Shown here one piece after another: positions 11,029 through 22,668 of a DNA stretch of 64,000 nucleotides. A program made the position numbers and the translations under genes. Within the stretch, counting starts at the first letter, position 1, and each line of letters opens with the position of its first letter. The notes beneath the pieces are model-generated. The model was not told the origin of the DNA. It made no database searches and was given only the letters and a program-made list of their open reading frames with translations. Origin of the DNA: Podospora bellae-mahoneyi. Its lineage: Eukaryota > Ascomycota > Sordariomycetes > Sordariales > Podosporaceae. The stretch covers positions 1,805,501 to 1,869,500 of the forward strand of contig NC_085882.1 in NCBI RefSeq assembly GCF_035222275.1, in the 5' to 3' direction.

Positions 11029-11506
11029 AAAGCCAGGTACTGGTTCTCCTCTCGTCTCGACGCAAGATTTCCAGGAAGCTGATTCTGGTGTTGTTGGTTG
11101 TACGCGGGAGCTGGCCACGGCATATAGGGCAGGATAGGAGGGTATAGGGTCGTGAGATTGTTCTTGTTCAGGTTGTGAGTCAGGTTACTGGTGTAGGGGA
11201 GGGGGTTAGTATCTGTTGGTAGAAGGGGGTGTTAGGAGGTTAGGTAGGGGGCGGGAGGGTGGGTCACGGCGGAGTGTTTTCTTGCAGCAGGACAGCTTCT
11301 CTATCACTTTCTCGGGCTTCGTCTCCTCGAGGCAGATTGGGCATTTATCTTTTGTTGACGGGGGAAAGGGGCATGTTTCCTTCGGCTTCAACGTCTTCGG
11401 GGTCTGGAGCGGTGGTTGCTGATCCGGACTTTGGTCGATAGACGAGCTCTTTTGTAGTGGAGGTGTTGTCTGTGGATTTTAAATGATGGTGCCATCGGAG
11501 ACCCAT
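11029..11506 (-). pseudogene. RING-H2 locus B, degenerate
   Basis: The minus strand carries a clear first half of a RING finger, DKCPICLEETKPEKVIEK LSCC, followed by KKTLRR where relatives have a C-x-H-x2-H run, so both histidines are replaced. A possible intron (11267-11213; CTCCTAAC branch site, CAACAG acceptor) starts at exactly the codon position used in the other RING loci. After it no CPxC second half is found, only an open stretch ending at 11029. Upstream, a coding-like stretch from an ATG at 11506 (TTAPDPEDVEAEGN) is in a different frame from the finger. The combination points to a decayed copy, not a working E3 ligase. Confidence 0.4.
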
Positions 11507-11880
11507 GATGAACTATGGGTAGGTGTAGTGATTCCTTTTGTTTGTCGGTGAAAGAGTCTTTTTGTTGGAAAAGAGCAGAGTTCCCGAATCTAAATCGGTC
11601 GGATAAGGAAGGGTTCGGATGGGGCCGGAGTTTACTTTCTCTGATAAACTTCAGGCCACCATATGATTGGGGATGCTGGGGGCTGCCGGAGGAGGGTGTG
11701 TGGCACGCTTATTTTCTACACACATGGACGATGTGGATGGATACATCCATTCATGGGGCATGATCAATGCCAAAGATTCCAAATATTCGACCTAAAACAC
11801 CCCAGCAGCGAGCTATCTATCCCAATCATCCACAAGCTCAACCTTTCCAGGGAGATGCTGTGAAGTCCCCAACTCCTAAC
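11507..11880. other. Stretch between RING loci B and C, no gene seen
   Basis: About 370 bp of mixed composition with one open plus-strand frame (11515-11763) that resembles nothing I know. I see no promoter motif. Confidence 0.4.
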
Positions 11881-12514
11881 CTAGGTATGCAATCCCACCA
11901 ACTCATCATGAACACTCTCCAGCCCCTGGCTCGGCAAAGTCTCCCATTGATCCCTTCCTTCAACCCAATACAACTCCACCTTCCTCAGGTCCACTTTCCT
12001 CAAACATGTTGGACAGTTGTATTTCTTCTTTAGCCAGCTCACGAGGCAATCATCTGTAGGTATGCCACAGTTAGAGCTTAACGAGGGCAGTGAGGTGACA
12101 ACCACACATACAGTGAAATGGATGCCAGCACTCAGTCAGTATGACGGTATTCTTCATTCCATCAAGACAGATGGCACACTCGTCTCCCCTCACCCTGCAG
12201 TTGTCTGTGTCTGACGGCGGGTTGTATTGTTTGTGGGGGTGGATCTCGTCTAGGGTGAGCTCGACTTCTTGGGTAGAGTCGTCTTCTTGGGTACAGTCGT
12301 CTTCTTGGGTAGAGTCGTCTCCCTGGATAGAATCATCTTCTTTGTCGATTTGGTCGAAAATGTCTTCTTCAGGGCCGTTCCAATCAGAAGGGATTTCCCC
12401 CAGAGAGAGACCCTCAAGAGAGACCTCCTCGGGCTCCTCCTCGCGAGGAAGCGCGTCTTCTTGAGGGAGTGCGTCGATGCTGTTCTGAACTGCTAATCCA
12501 CTCATCCTTGACAT
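11881..12514 (-). CDS. Small RING-H2 finger protein (locus C, intact)
   Basis: Two exons (12514-12112, 12053-11881) encode 191 residues. The N-terminal half is acidic and contains near-identical repeats of STQEDD. The C-terminal half is a complete RING-H2 finger: DECAICLDGMKN, then ECWHPFH|YDCLVSWLKKKYNCPTC, giving the order C-C-C-H-H-C-C-C. The intron (GTATGT donor, TCTAAC branch site, CTACAG acceptor) splits the codon right after the second histidine, in phase 1. RING-H2 fingers are typically E3 ubiquitin ligase modules that bind an E2 enzyme; substrate and location are unknown here. No membrane segment or signal peptide is visible. It is the only member of this minus-strand cluster with an undamaged reading frame. 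Confidence 0.8.
12269..12336. repeat. Tandem 21-bp repeat in RING locus C
   Basis: Three to four copies of a 21-bp unit (GGGTAGAGTCGTCTTCTT on the plus strand, with small changes). Each encodes STQEDD plus one residue on the minus strand, so copy-number change keeps the frame. Confidence 0.85.
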
Positions 12515-12797
12515 GATCCGAGAGAGAATTACAGATGTTGGCTCAGCTCAAAAGCCGGGCTCGATGGCTCCGGGCCAAAACAGAGCAATGTCCGGTGGTC
12601 ACCAGGCCATGGCGGAGGGTGAGTGGGTTGTGGCTGGAGTGTAATCGGACAAAACAAACGGAAATGCGGTCCCCAACGTGTTGCCAGATCACTTGAACCT
12701 GGGGAGCGAGCTTCCACCGGGCTTGATAATAAATGAAAACGATTCTTGAGCGCACTAATCACATACAAATACTCGCAAGTTCCTACCGCCCTCTAGC

Positions 12798-13316
12798 TTA
12801 ACATCTTTTACCCCCATCCCACCCCCATCCGGCGCGCCATCTTTGGGGGGATCCGACCCGTTGTGATAAAAACGACGGCTGGTCATGGGGCTCCCGGTTG
12901 TCTTCCCGGTCCGCAAAATACAACCTGTGCCTGAGGGGGTCCAACGACTGGCGGCACAGCGGGCACTTGTGGGTAGATGTCTGGATTATCCAAGGGGCGA
13001 GACACCTCCCTGTTACAAGGGCTAGGAGGAGGCTACGCCAGAGTATTCAGGGGAGTGTGCATACGATGAAAGAGGTAGTGCCGGCAACTCAGAACCATGA
13101 CTAAGATTCTCGCGCTTTTGGCGTCGTCGTCAAATATGTCATCTAGACAAATGGTGCAGGATTTTGTCCCTTGATTGATAGCTCAATCTGCTGCTTCTTT
13201 TCCCGGGAGGGGGGAGGGGCGGGTTCTGCAAGTTGAGATATGGTGCCGATAAAGCGACGGATTGCGTCTGGGGGAGGGGGAGTGCTTTGGAGAAGGCGAT
13301 ACCAGTTGGTGGCCAT
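12798..13316 (-). pseudogene. RING-H2 locus D: intact finger, N-terminus in another frame
   Basis: The finger itself is complete: KSCTICLDDIFDDDAKSARI, then LSCRHYLFH|RRCLAPW and HKCPLCRQSLDPL. Its intron (13064-13010; GTATGC donor, TAACAG acceptor) is phase 1, right after the second histidine codon, as in locus C. The frame then stays open to a TAA at 12798. Upstream, a TGA precedes the finger in its own frame with no ATG between, while a coding-like start at 13316 (MATNWYRLLQSTPPPPDAIR) runs up to the finger in a different frame. Either the copy carries a single frame break, or the assembly has an indel, or there is an upstream exon I could not find. All eight zinc ligands are present, so recent damage or an error is more likely than long decay. 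Confidence 0.5.
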
Positions 13317-14253
13317 TTGGTGTCGATGTCCACCTTCAACATGAGATGGGATAGACCTGGCCAATAAATGCATAAGAGGGTAGAGCTGCTTGACATGCGT
13401 GGTTCTGATTGGTCGTGGTTGTTGTCTCGGAGCGGCAGGGCTCTATTGGTTGGGGGTGTCTTCAGGTGTGAGATGTGACAGAAATTGGTTCACAACAGCA
13501 GGCAGTCTTAAAACCCAAGAGGCTGAGAAGTCATGGTTGTAGTAACCTTTGGTGTGGCTGAATGAAGGCGTAATAAAACTTGGTCGTCTGAGTGTGCTCA
13601 ACTGGCTACCTAGGTAGAACACGAGCAGATGGCGCAAAGGCCTATCGCTCAACAACTGATGAATCCGATGGCTGCTGTGATTCACCGCCGGCCTGGCCAG
13701 CAGGAAAGATAAATATCTGAGAGTCATGGAGCAGAGGGCGCGGCCTCGTGTTCCTGTCTTTCAGGCACCAAAACACCTTGTCTTACAACAACTTCTCGCC
13801 TTTATTTCCGCTTATGTTCCGCATGCAGCATCTGCCTGGACACCTGGGGAATATTAACAACTCCAAATACATTCATATCACCCAAAGGAACCCACCCAAC
13901 ACTGAAACCAAAGCCGTTGTATAAGACTACTTTAGCCCTCCCACCCCCCCTCTAACTAAAGTAACCTGCTACCTTGCTGAGCAAACCCCCATGCTGCCTC
14001 AAGGCAAGTGTCTCTCCTCCCCTCTCTTTCCTCCCGAAATTCAAAGTGAAAACCGCCGCCCTGGGTATCGCACCATGAAAGAAACCGCAAAACGCCAGCC
14101 ATACTCCTTGATGATGAGAGAAAGGAAATGCCTGTCACCCCTCCATCACCTTATTCCATGTCCGTTGGCCGAGAAAGTTGACGATAATGACACCGCAGAA
14201 GAAAAGAAGACGGCCAAGAAAGAAAAGGCGAGAAGTCGAGAGATAAAAGCCCC
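13317..14253. other. Gene-free stretch before the BTB gene
   Basis: About 940 bp covering upstream sequence of RING locus D and the 3' side of the BTB gene. Overlapping short frames only; no RNA gene or repeat recognised. Confidence 0.45.
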
Positions 14254-15493
14254 TCAACCATCAATATGGTACGGCTCAGCAGGGTGATCCCCCCCAGGAC
14301 CACCACGCCCAAACCTGCGATTAGTCCGAACAGGACCAACCCTCGACCCAGGAAGGACGTTGCCCCGAGAAGGCGTCATCGGAGCCTGAGCAGCCTCCCC
14401 ATTCAAGCCCTGAACCGTCGTGGCAGCCTGTCGAAGACCCGACTGGCCAACACTCTCAACCGCCCCATCCTCCCTCTTGATCATCACAGCATTGGTGCTG
14501 CTCTCGCTATTCTCCGGCACACTGCTTATGCGTCCCACGCTCGCAAGGTAATGCAGCCTCTGCATCTGGGCGGGCGTCTTCTCATAAAACTCGGAGCGCG
14601 GCTTGATGATCATTACCGGAACATTGTCACCTATGGCCCAGTTCCAGTCACCCAGCATGCGGATCAGAGTCCAGGAGATCCCAAAGTCACCCTTCTCAAG
14701 GACGGTGCCCCATTCCTCTGGGAGGGGTGTGCCCCGGCGGTTGAGGCAAAAGATGTAGAAGAGGAGGTGGGCAACGAGGAAGCGTCGCATGGGGGATTCC
14801 TTGGGGGTGTTCTCAAAAACAAAGGCGACGTCCTGCATGCTGAGACAGACGTGATCGGCAGAGGCAGGGCCCAGGTAATCGTAGAGGACATCAACACAGG
14901 CGTTGCGGAGGCCGACGCACTCAAATTTGTAGCCGAGAACGTAGACACCGAGGCTGGTGTCAAAGAGTTAGCAGGTGACAAAAGTGATTATAAATCAGCA
15001 AAAACTCATACTAATCGCGGATAGTGGCACTCTCCCCTTCAGAATCTTCGTAAGGAGCCGGGAGCCGAAACGAGCCCGTGTTGCCAGAGAGAGCAAAAGC
15101 ATTGCCATAGCCCCAACGCAGAAAGATGTTGAACAGCTTGGGGTCGACATCAGGAAGTCTGATAGGTTCCTCATTCTGTGAAGCAGGAGTGTTGGCAGGA
15201 CTGGAGGCTGGACTAAGACCCTGAACCTGACCAAAACCATGAGGCTGCTGGATAGAGGCCTGAGTCTGGCCGAGATCCTGATAGCTGGCAGGCGAGGCGG
15301 GACCAGCAAGGCCCTCGCCAGAAGTGAGAGTCGCACGTGTACCGCCACTAAGCAAGCGGGTAAAGAAGGGTGAATTCTGCGTCAGCAATTTCTCGTGAAC
15401 GTTCCGCGCCTGGAGATCAGGACCAAGGTAGATGGTCACGATCCGGCCGGCGAACCAACTGGGGTCGAAAAAGTTAGCCGCTGGGCGAGGCAT
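14254..15493 (-). CDS. BTB/POZ domain protein
   Basis: Two exons (15493-15012, 14953-14254) encode 393 residues. The N-terminal BTB fold is recognisable: DPSWFAGRIVTIYLGPDLQA, VHEKLLTQNSPFFTRLLSGG, and after a long Gln/Pro/Ser-rich insert, IRLPDVDPKLFNIFLRWGYG. A middle region follows (VLGYKFECVGLRNACVDVLY), typical of fungal BTB proteins in which a helical region follows the BTB fold. The C-terminal tail is basic and glycine-rich (RTNRRFGRGGPGGD). The intron has a GTATGA donor, GCTAAC branch site and CACCAG acceptor and rebuilds a TAC codon. Such proteins often act as dimeric adaptors, some for Cullin-3; no substrate-binding domain is visible, so the role is unknown. An in-frame ATG at 15640 exists, but the conserved part starts at 15493. 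Confidence 0.8.
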
Positions 15494-18400
15494 GTTTCCG
15501 TTTGTGTATGTGTTTGTGAGTGTCAATGAGGATATGAATGGAGTTGAGAGCTGGCGGATTGTCGCCCCAGGCACTCCAAGCGTGAGTGTGAGGTGTGGTG
15601 AAAGAGAGAAGAAAGGGAAGAGAATTTGCAAGCTGCGCAAAGATTTATAGGCCCAGAGCTCGGCGACGAAAGTTGGCCCGGCTTTTCAGGGAAGGTGCAA
15701 TCCTCCTAGTGATGATGTCGCCGTCGACGACAGCACATTGGGATGATGGAAGCAACTTACTGGTCCAGACGGGGCCGAGGCCTAATCTGCCACGAGCCTT
15801 TGAAAGGCGTACCTGTATTAAACATGATTGTCCCTTTTGCTAGCGAAGGACGCCAAAGCGAAATACAATTCCGGACCGTCTGGAAACGAGAGGTACCTAT
15901 ACAGAGAGTTGTTTCTGAGTCGATTGTAGACGTTTGTGGGGTAGAAGAGAAAGATCGCCGACAACCCGCAGAGCAAGCCTATATACTACCTTTCCACTAC
16001 CACTTGATTATGCCCCACATAACTGACTGCTTCTATCAGCATGGATGGGAGCAACATGGCAAACTATTCACTATCGGCCCCACTAACTCATCTCGATGGA
16101 AGAGACAGGCGGGGACAGGAAACTGTTGAGATAGTCTCTGATAATAGAGCTCAGATGGACTGGGTGTATCAGAAGTCAGAGTGTCAGTAAGACAGAGGAC
16201 GCTGAGAGAGACTTGCTTGACTACGGCTTTGGGTATTGCTCGGATTGCCCTCGGACAGGTCAAGCTGGGACACAACTTGCCTGTAATCCACCGTTGTCCA
16301 GATATCCTACTTGGACGAGCTGGAACTAGATTTACCTCTGATCTTGCACTTTCTATCAATCCGGAGTAATGCCCTTGTAAAGGCTAAGGCAAACTCACCT
16401 CGTATCACTTACCGTACATCAACCCCAGCTTTCAATACCTGCTTCCAAGCTTACCAAGAGCACCCCAACAGAAAATCCTACCTCCCAAAAGGTATACCAT
16501 GACATAGCAAGATAACCAAAGACAGAGGCCCCGAGCCTTTACGTTAAGACATGATCTCCACCCTTTCGCATCAGTATACACACCCCCAGCCCGAGGTCAG
16601 CCAGCAGAGAGAACACCAAGATACTCCCCCGTCCAACTCGGACAAAAGTCAGATAAGAGAACCTACATATAGATCTTCAAAACCAGGATGACTTTCACTT
16701 CCCTGACCACATCTGACAATGAAGAATAAAAACTATTGCACTTGCAGCAAAATCACAAAAGACATACAAAGCAGCATGATCCTTATAGAGAGTCTCTAAG
16801 AATAAAGGTACCTATAGTGGTATCTTTGTGCCACAGCCATAGAAAACACCACCCCCTGAGCCCCTTTTCCCACCCACACATCAACCACATCCACAGCAAC
16901 CACAACCCAACCACCAAAATGACCCAAACTTCCCCCGACCATCATCTCCAAAATTACTCCATAAAATATACCCAACCAGCGGAGTCTCTTTACGCCGTAA
17001 AAGACCCGACCTTGAGGATCCTAACCCATCTCACCTCAACCGTGACCGTTTGCGCCAAACCCACCGTTTCCATCAACCTTCAGTTTAGATCTGCAGTTCC
17101 TTCAATGCTCCTCATGTTCCTCTCCGACTCCATAAACTCATGATTCGCCCACCAGCAACTCAGCTGACCTCTTCGTCCCCGCTCGCCAGCATGCTGCCCC
17201 GACCACGTGGCGTATTATTCCACCTCTCCACCCGCAGCAACAACGAGGATACAGACTTCAGTAGGTTCTTACCCAACTTCGAAAGGGACATGATCACTGC
17301 CTATGCATTGAGAACTGGCGGTTAGATACACCTCTCAACAACCGATAGACACACATCATATCAAGCAAAATTGGAACCAGTAATCAGAGCGAAGAAGCCA
17401 TATACCCACGGCCAATGTTCAAGATTTCCCATAATCACAAGAAAAAGTTATTCATATCTTGGCAAACACAACGCCCCCTCTTCGTCCTAAACCCAAAAAC
17501 TGGGGGACGAAAAAAAAATACGCTGGACACCACCGATAGAATAGAGAGCCCACCAAAACCAACCCAGGCTAGGTAGACACTATCAAAACCAACACGCACA
17601 CACCACAAACACACACACAACAGACAGCGGCCGCTTTCCCAAATACAAGACGCCTACACCCCAAAGCAAAAGATACGACAAAGATATCTTTCCATAGAGA
17701 GAAGGCCCCGCAAAGGGGAACCCAGAAAACAAAAAGTTATGTGCTTTCACCCCGCCCACCATTTGATTTCCGCGCGCCCAGTAGTGTACCCGTCCAGAGA
17801 TGCAAAAAAGGCCCTTGACAAAAATAAAAAAATCCCAAGTCAACAAAAAATAAGAGGATATCAATGGGTGAACAATTCGCCCGCCGAATGCCACCCAAGC
17901 CCCCCCAACCCCAATGGTACAAGAGAGGAGGCCAAAAAATAGCCACAATAGACAACAATATGAAACAGACAAAAACACAACCAACTCCACCCTTCCCCAA
18001 TTTCCTTCGTCCGAGAAATTTCTCAACCAACAAAACCGCAATGTCTTTGCCGACCAGACCTCCCCCAAAAAAGATATTTCGCCCATGTTGTAAAACCCGC
18101 ACCACCCAAAGATCAGAACACCTAGGTTGCAAGAAGAGAGAAAAAGCACCCCCAACCAGCCCCAAACAGACGGCCGAGGAGAGACCCCCGGGCCACTCTA
18201 TATGTCGATATTCTTTTCTTTGTAATGAACTCGTAAAGACCCGTGAGACCGTAATGACGTTTTTTTATCGTGAGACTGAAAAGTCGTCGCTTCCCCGTAA
18301 CGACGAGACGCAAAAGAGATGACGCCAGCCCAAAATGTTGTATGGTATCGAGAAAAAGAACCAGAAAGTGAAGACCGCTGTGAAACTCCGTCGTGAGACA

Positions 18401-18948
18401 CCGATGCAAAAACAATGAAGCTGGCTTGATGATGCAAAACCACCTGAAAAACGCCCATTCGTTGTAAACCGCAAAACAAAACCGCAGCCCTCATCTTTCG
18501 AGGTCGGAAACACCGGCCCGAAAATAATATACGTTTTGTGGTATCAGAAACAACAAACGAAGAGGTATCGATTATTCTTTCATCGCGCCATCCCAAAAGT
18601 CAAAAGTTTTTTCCGCTTCGAAACAAGTCGCACAAGAGTCGATTAAGGATGTTGTTTTGTACAGGTGATAAGGGTATCGTGAGGGGGTTGTGCAAGGAAG
18701 TCGAGTATCCATGGTGAAGTTGTCGCCCCCTGCCTGCCAGAGGGAAGGTGGTAATAAAAAAAGAAGAATCGATGCCTGCTACTTTGCTTTTCTTTTCGGT
18801 GCCCGCTAAGATGAACAGCTGCTCGGAACGAATGTGCGCATGCAAGTAATTTTACAATGTTCGTAGTTTGCACCGACGACGACGGCGTTGCAGTCGGGGC
18901 TTTCAATCTCGTCTAGCGTCACAGCGGAAGCGAGACGACAGCCCCAAC
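15494..18948. other. 3.4-kb stretch without a convincing gene
   Basis: Long region between the BTB gene and the serine-rich protein gene, both on the minus strand. From about 17,400 to 18,600 the plus strand is unusually rich in A and C. Two small plus-strand frames abut at an ATGA overlap (16919-17143, starting from a CCAAAATGA context, and 17140-17325); they resemble no family I know. No tRNA, rRNA, inverted repeat or transposase fragment is seen. It may contain a long 3' UTR of the neighbouring gene or non-coding RNAs. Confidence 0.4.
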
Positions 18949-19616
18949 TTACCACCGCCGGCCGATGTTTTGCGGCTGCATCCGGGCGGGAGAGACCGAA
19001 GGAGGTGGGCTCGACATGGTGATGCCGGTAGCAGGGTTGACGATGGGGATGGCGTTGCGGGCACGGGTAGCGGCAGGCTGGTGGATCTTGAGGTTGCTAG
19101 AGTGGCTTTGGTATGGAGGAGCATACACTGGCGAGCCGGTCTGGACAGGGTAGTGGGCGACCTGGATGGGCTGCTGAGTGGGCGACCCTTGGGGCGAGTT
19201 GCTTGCCAGCGAAGAACGCTCCGAAGACGAGCTGTTTATCGACACGAGCTTTGGGGCCATCAATGTCAGTACTTGAACGTGGCAGCGGTGCAAAAGAGGT
19301 CCGTGTCCACCAATGGCGCCGGGCCAGAGGGAGGGGGAGTGCTCACATCAGTCTCGGTCAACAGGCCTGGGCAGAACTCCATGTCGTCTTCCAGATCAAA
19401 GGACCGGCAGGCCTCGAATCTTGACCGAAAGCTAGACAAGTTTACCGACTCGGTCAACTCCTTCATGCTGCGCACACCGCGAAACTGCTTCTGGGGATGC
19501 TGCGAGACCGATAACCTGGGGGCTCTCCGGTTGCGGCCGCCATGGTGCGTGTGCGAGACGGCAGGGGCTGTGGCAGGTGTTGGATGCTGCTGGTGCAATT
19601 GATAGTAGGAAGACAT
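18949..19616 (-). CDS. Conserved fungal serine/proline-rich protein, function unknown
   Basis: Two exons (19616-19347, 19248-18949) encode 189 residues from an ATG at 19616 (MSSYYQLHQQ). A compact ordered-looking block sits near residue 40-75: FRGVRSMKELTESVNLSSF and FEACRSFDLEDDMEFCPGLL. After the intron (GTGAGC donor, TACTGAC branch site, AAAG acceptor) come low-complexity sequence and a second block, ATRARNAIPIVNPATG, near the end. I do not recognise a named family. The ATG at 19748 would add 44 residues in frame. The stop at 18949 overlaps a consensus GTAAGT; splicing there would add a Cys-containing exon (see findings), so the 3' end is uncertain. Confidence 0.65.
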
Positions 19617-21883
19617 TATGAATGGTGTTGACACTCTCAAGCCAAAAAGCGTCGTCGTCGTGAAGGGGTCGAATGGTGAGTCTGGAGGCGGTGGTTGCGG
19701 TGCTGGTTGTGGATGTGGCGAGGGTTTTGTGCGGAAGCCGAGCTGCAATTTTGAAACAATAACAATGAAACCGGGCTAACCGAGGGCGAAAAGTGAGGTG
19801 GACGGCGTTGTGGATTTGATTGCCAAAATGAACCGAATTAGATGGGAATAATCGTTGTGGTCGTGTGTGTTGTGTCGTGGTGGTGATTCTTGTTGAAACG
19901 CCTTTTTTTGGTTTTGGGGGGGAGGATAGGTTTTGGTGGTGGTTTTGGTGGGACGAGGAGATGGGTAGGTTGAGAGGTAAAGTAGGAGAGAGGCGAGGGA
20001 GGAGAGGGACAGAGCAATCGGAGCGGGCAAATGGGTTGGTCAGAGGGAAATGGTGGGTGGATGGGGGGGCACTGGGGTGGCCTACAGGGGTTTCCTGCAC
20101 GCGAGAGGCAGGACCCCGGGCCACACCCACATCAAGACGAGCACCAGACACACTCTGAGCGAATGCACTGGCCACTTTTCTTGCAGCCCGGGTGGCAAAG
20201 GTATCCACTTTCTTCTGTTGATTGGTTACCCAGTCCACGCTAACCCTAATACAGTTTAGAGTCTGTTGTCGTGTAATTTTGGCTGGGCGTTGCCTTGTGC
20301 GTCCTCCGCCAGCCAATGCCGAAAACGGTCTGACGGTGCTGGCCGTCGCTGGTTGGAGTGTGGCGCTGCCCTCCTGCCAGCCGGCAAACCCTCGAGAAGC
20401 CCGATTCTCCACTCCGTCTCCTGCCCACAATCGTCACCCGACGTGGCCCGACACCACCGCTTCTTCTTTTGATACCGCCAAACACTGGTGATTCTGGTGG
20501 CATTCAATGTATCTTTTTCTACATGTCCTCCATCCACCTCTCCTTGTCGATCCACGTCCCTTTTTGAGTTCCCGGACTCCCGTCATTCTTGTTCCTCGTT
20601 ACCTTTGGACAGACGCCTCGAAACATCCCGTCGCTTATCGCCGCCTTGCCTTGCCTTTGCCTTGTCACCATGATGCGCATCTCGATGCGAACTACTCCGT
20701 ATTTTCTCCCTGTTGCGGAGAGAGAGGGAGGTTCATCGGTGTTTACACTGAAACTGGCGCCCGCGGCCCAATCGGTGGTGGCCTGGACCTTCATACCACC
20801 CGTTATTGCGTTGCTGCAAGCGGCTCGAGATGCATAATTAAGTGCAGCTGAGTGGCCATTGGCAGCGCTCTCCGGCCCAGCCTTGTGGCGAGGGCGCTCC
20901 ATCTCCATGCTTTAACTGACTGGTGGTCACGGTAAAACACCGTGAGACCTTTCTGGGCCTTCCCGTGCAGCTTTGAAGTTGCATTCGACAGACGCAAGAC
21001 ACCAAACGTGGCTGGTGTGTTCTTCTTCTGTCTTCTCACTCTTCTCTACCACCCCGCAGATCCCGGCCATTGATGATTGCGGCGGGCGGATTTGCTTCCC
21101 CTCACCGGACCCAGACCACCATCTCGCCGGCGATCCAAGGGCGCAACAAACCTCATTGCTTGCCACTGATTGGCGCTGGTGACGCTGATGATGCTAGCTG
21201 CCAGAAAGGCTTCTACGTCCAGTATTCTGCATCCATCTGCATAGTGCCACATAGGACGGCCTGCGAACACGAGCGGGAGCTGCTGCGTGAGTGGCAGCCA
21301 AAAGCAGGACCCAGCACTCGGCTGCTGACTCCGCATGCAAGGATCAACAAGCTGCCCATTCACTTGACGCCCGCCCGGGAGAGCCATTGGTTTGCTTCAA
21401 CAGCCGCCTTGTGCGCCTGCAAATGCAGCATCCTGAAGGAAAAAAAGGGCGATTTATCTCCGCTGATGGATTTCAGCCGGATCGCCCTCTGCGTGCCACG
21501 ACATAACCATATCAGACCAACTGACCGCCTGGTTCCATTTTCTGGTTTGGAACCGAACTGCTGTCACCCTCGAGAAGACGAAAGAACCCCCCACCTTGCC
21601 GTTCCGCTGGTGGGGTGACGAAAGGGCACAACTCCTCTCTTGATGCCGTTGATTCTCTCGCTGGCTCGCTGGGTGGCACCCAAAGTCATCCCATCAGCGT
21701 CATACTGGTCCATCACCAACCAGCATTCTTCCGCTTTTATCCATTATCTGACAACAGTCTCTCAAAAGAGCACTCGTGGCTCTGCTCTGCTGAAGCTTTA
21801 CCGACAACCGACGACAAATAGTGTTTCAAAGTCCGGGTAGCCTGACTTACTGAAGCGGGGCTTGCCAGAGCATGAAAGTAAGC
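19617..21883. other. Gene-free leader/intergenic stretch
   Basis: About 2.3 kb upstream of the 18949-19616 gene. A 332-codon open minus-strand frame (19432-20430) overlaps the real exon in another frame and has no family resemblance. CT- and CA-rich tracts dominate. I see no gene. Confidence 0.45.
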
Positions 21884-21885
21884 TA

Positions 21886-21960
21886 CCGTATCTACTAAGA
21901 AAAGTGAGAAAAAGCTAGCCCAGGGACCCCAGGGCGCCCACTTTTCCGGCCAATTTCCTC
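21886..21960 (+). repeat. Left terminal inverted repeat
   Basis: Pairs with 23080-23156 on the opposite strand. Shared blocks are AGAAAAGTGAGAAAA, GCTAGCCC, GACCCC and CTTTTCCGGCCAATT; the right copy has a small insertion between the last two. Confidence 0.85.
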
Positions 21961-22668
21961 GCAACTAACCACTACTTTTTTTTTTAGCCAAAGCCACAAT
22001 TCTACTACATTTCACTAAAGTAAGCGTTTTTATAAAGCGCTCTGAAAATTACTTAGTCTTTTTTGTAAAAATATTAAAATAACTCTAATATTTTAATGTA
22101 TATATACATATATATATCACATCTTTAATTCTATAGGTAATTATTCCTTATATTTTTTAATATAGATTCAAAAAAAATCTAAAGATACGATGAATAAGCT
22201 GTTGAAAATAGCTATTCTATGTCGGTTGAATTATCATAAAATTAATATCTACAAATACATAAATAGTAGATTTATTCAAAAACTACATTTATAGTAATCT
22301 TATAATGTCAAATATATTCATAAAAGTAATAAATTTAAATATAAATCAAATTATTAACTATTTTAATATTTTATTGGGTTTTTCTTTAGTTTTGGTAATA
22401 ACAATACTTTTTAATCTTTTATTTTTGTTAAAATTTGTCACGGGAAGGCAGAAATACTGGGATAAAGCACACAGTTTATCGTATCAATTTGAATGGATTG
22501 CAAATTAAAGAAGAAAAAAACGTAAAAATTAGACCGAAGCAAAAAAAGCCAGCTTTTTGTGAGAGCAAAGCTTGGGCTACGCCCAGTCTCTCTCAAAGCC
22601 TCACATGGCCCACACGCCAGGGTCCCGCAGGCCCACAGGTCACGCGCCAGTGCCGTGACAAAATTGAT

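Noticed and set aside
20236-20248. CTAACCCTAA, a telomere-like unit
   Set aside because: Single occurrence in ordinary DNA; not a telomeric array.
19432-20430. 332-codon minus-strand open frame
   Set aside because: It overlaps the exon of the 19616 gene in another frame, has biased simple composition and no family resemblance; treated as a chance frame in leader DNA.
22305-22508. 67-codon frame in the AT-rich element
   Set aside because: Ile/Asn-rich product expected from AT-rich DNA by chance; no transposase motif.
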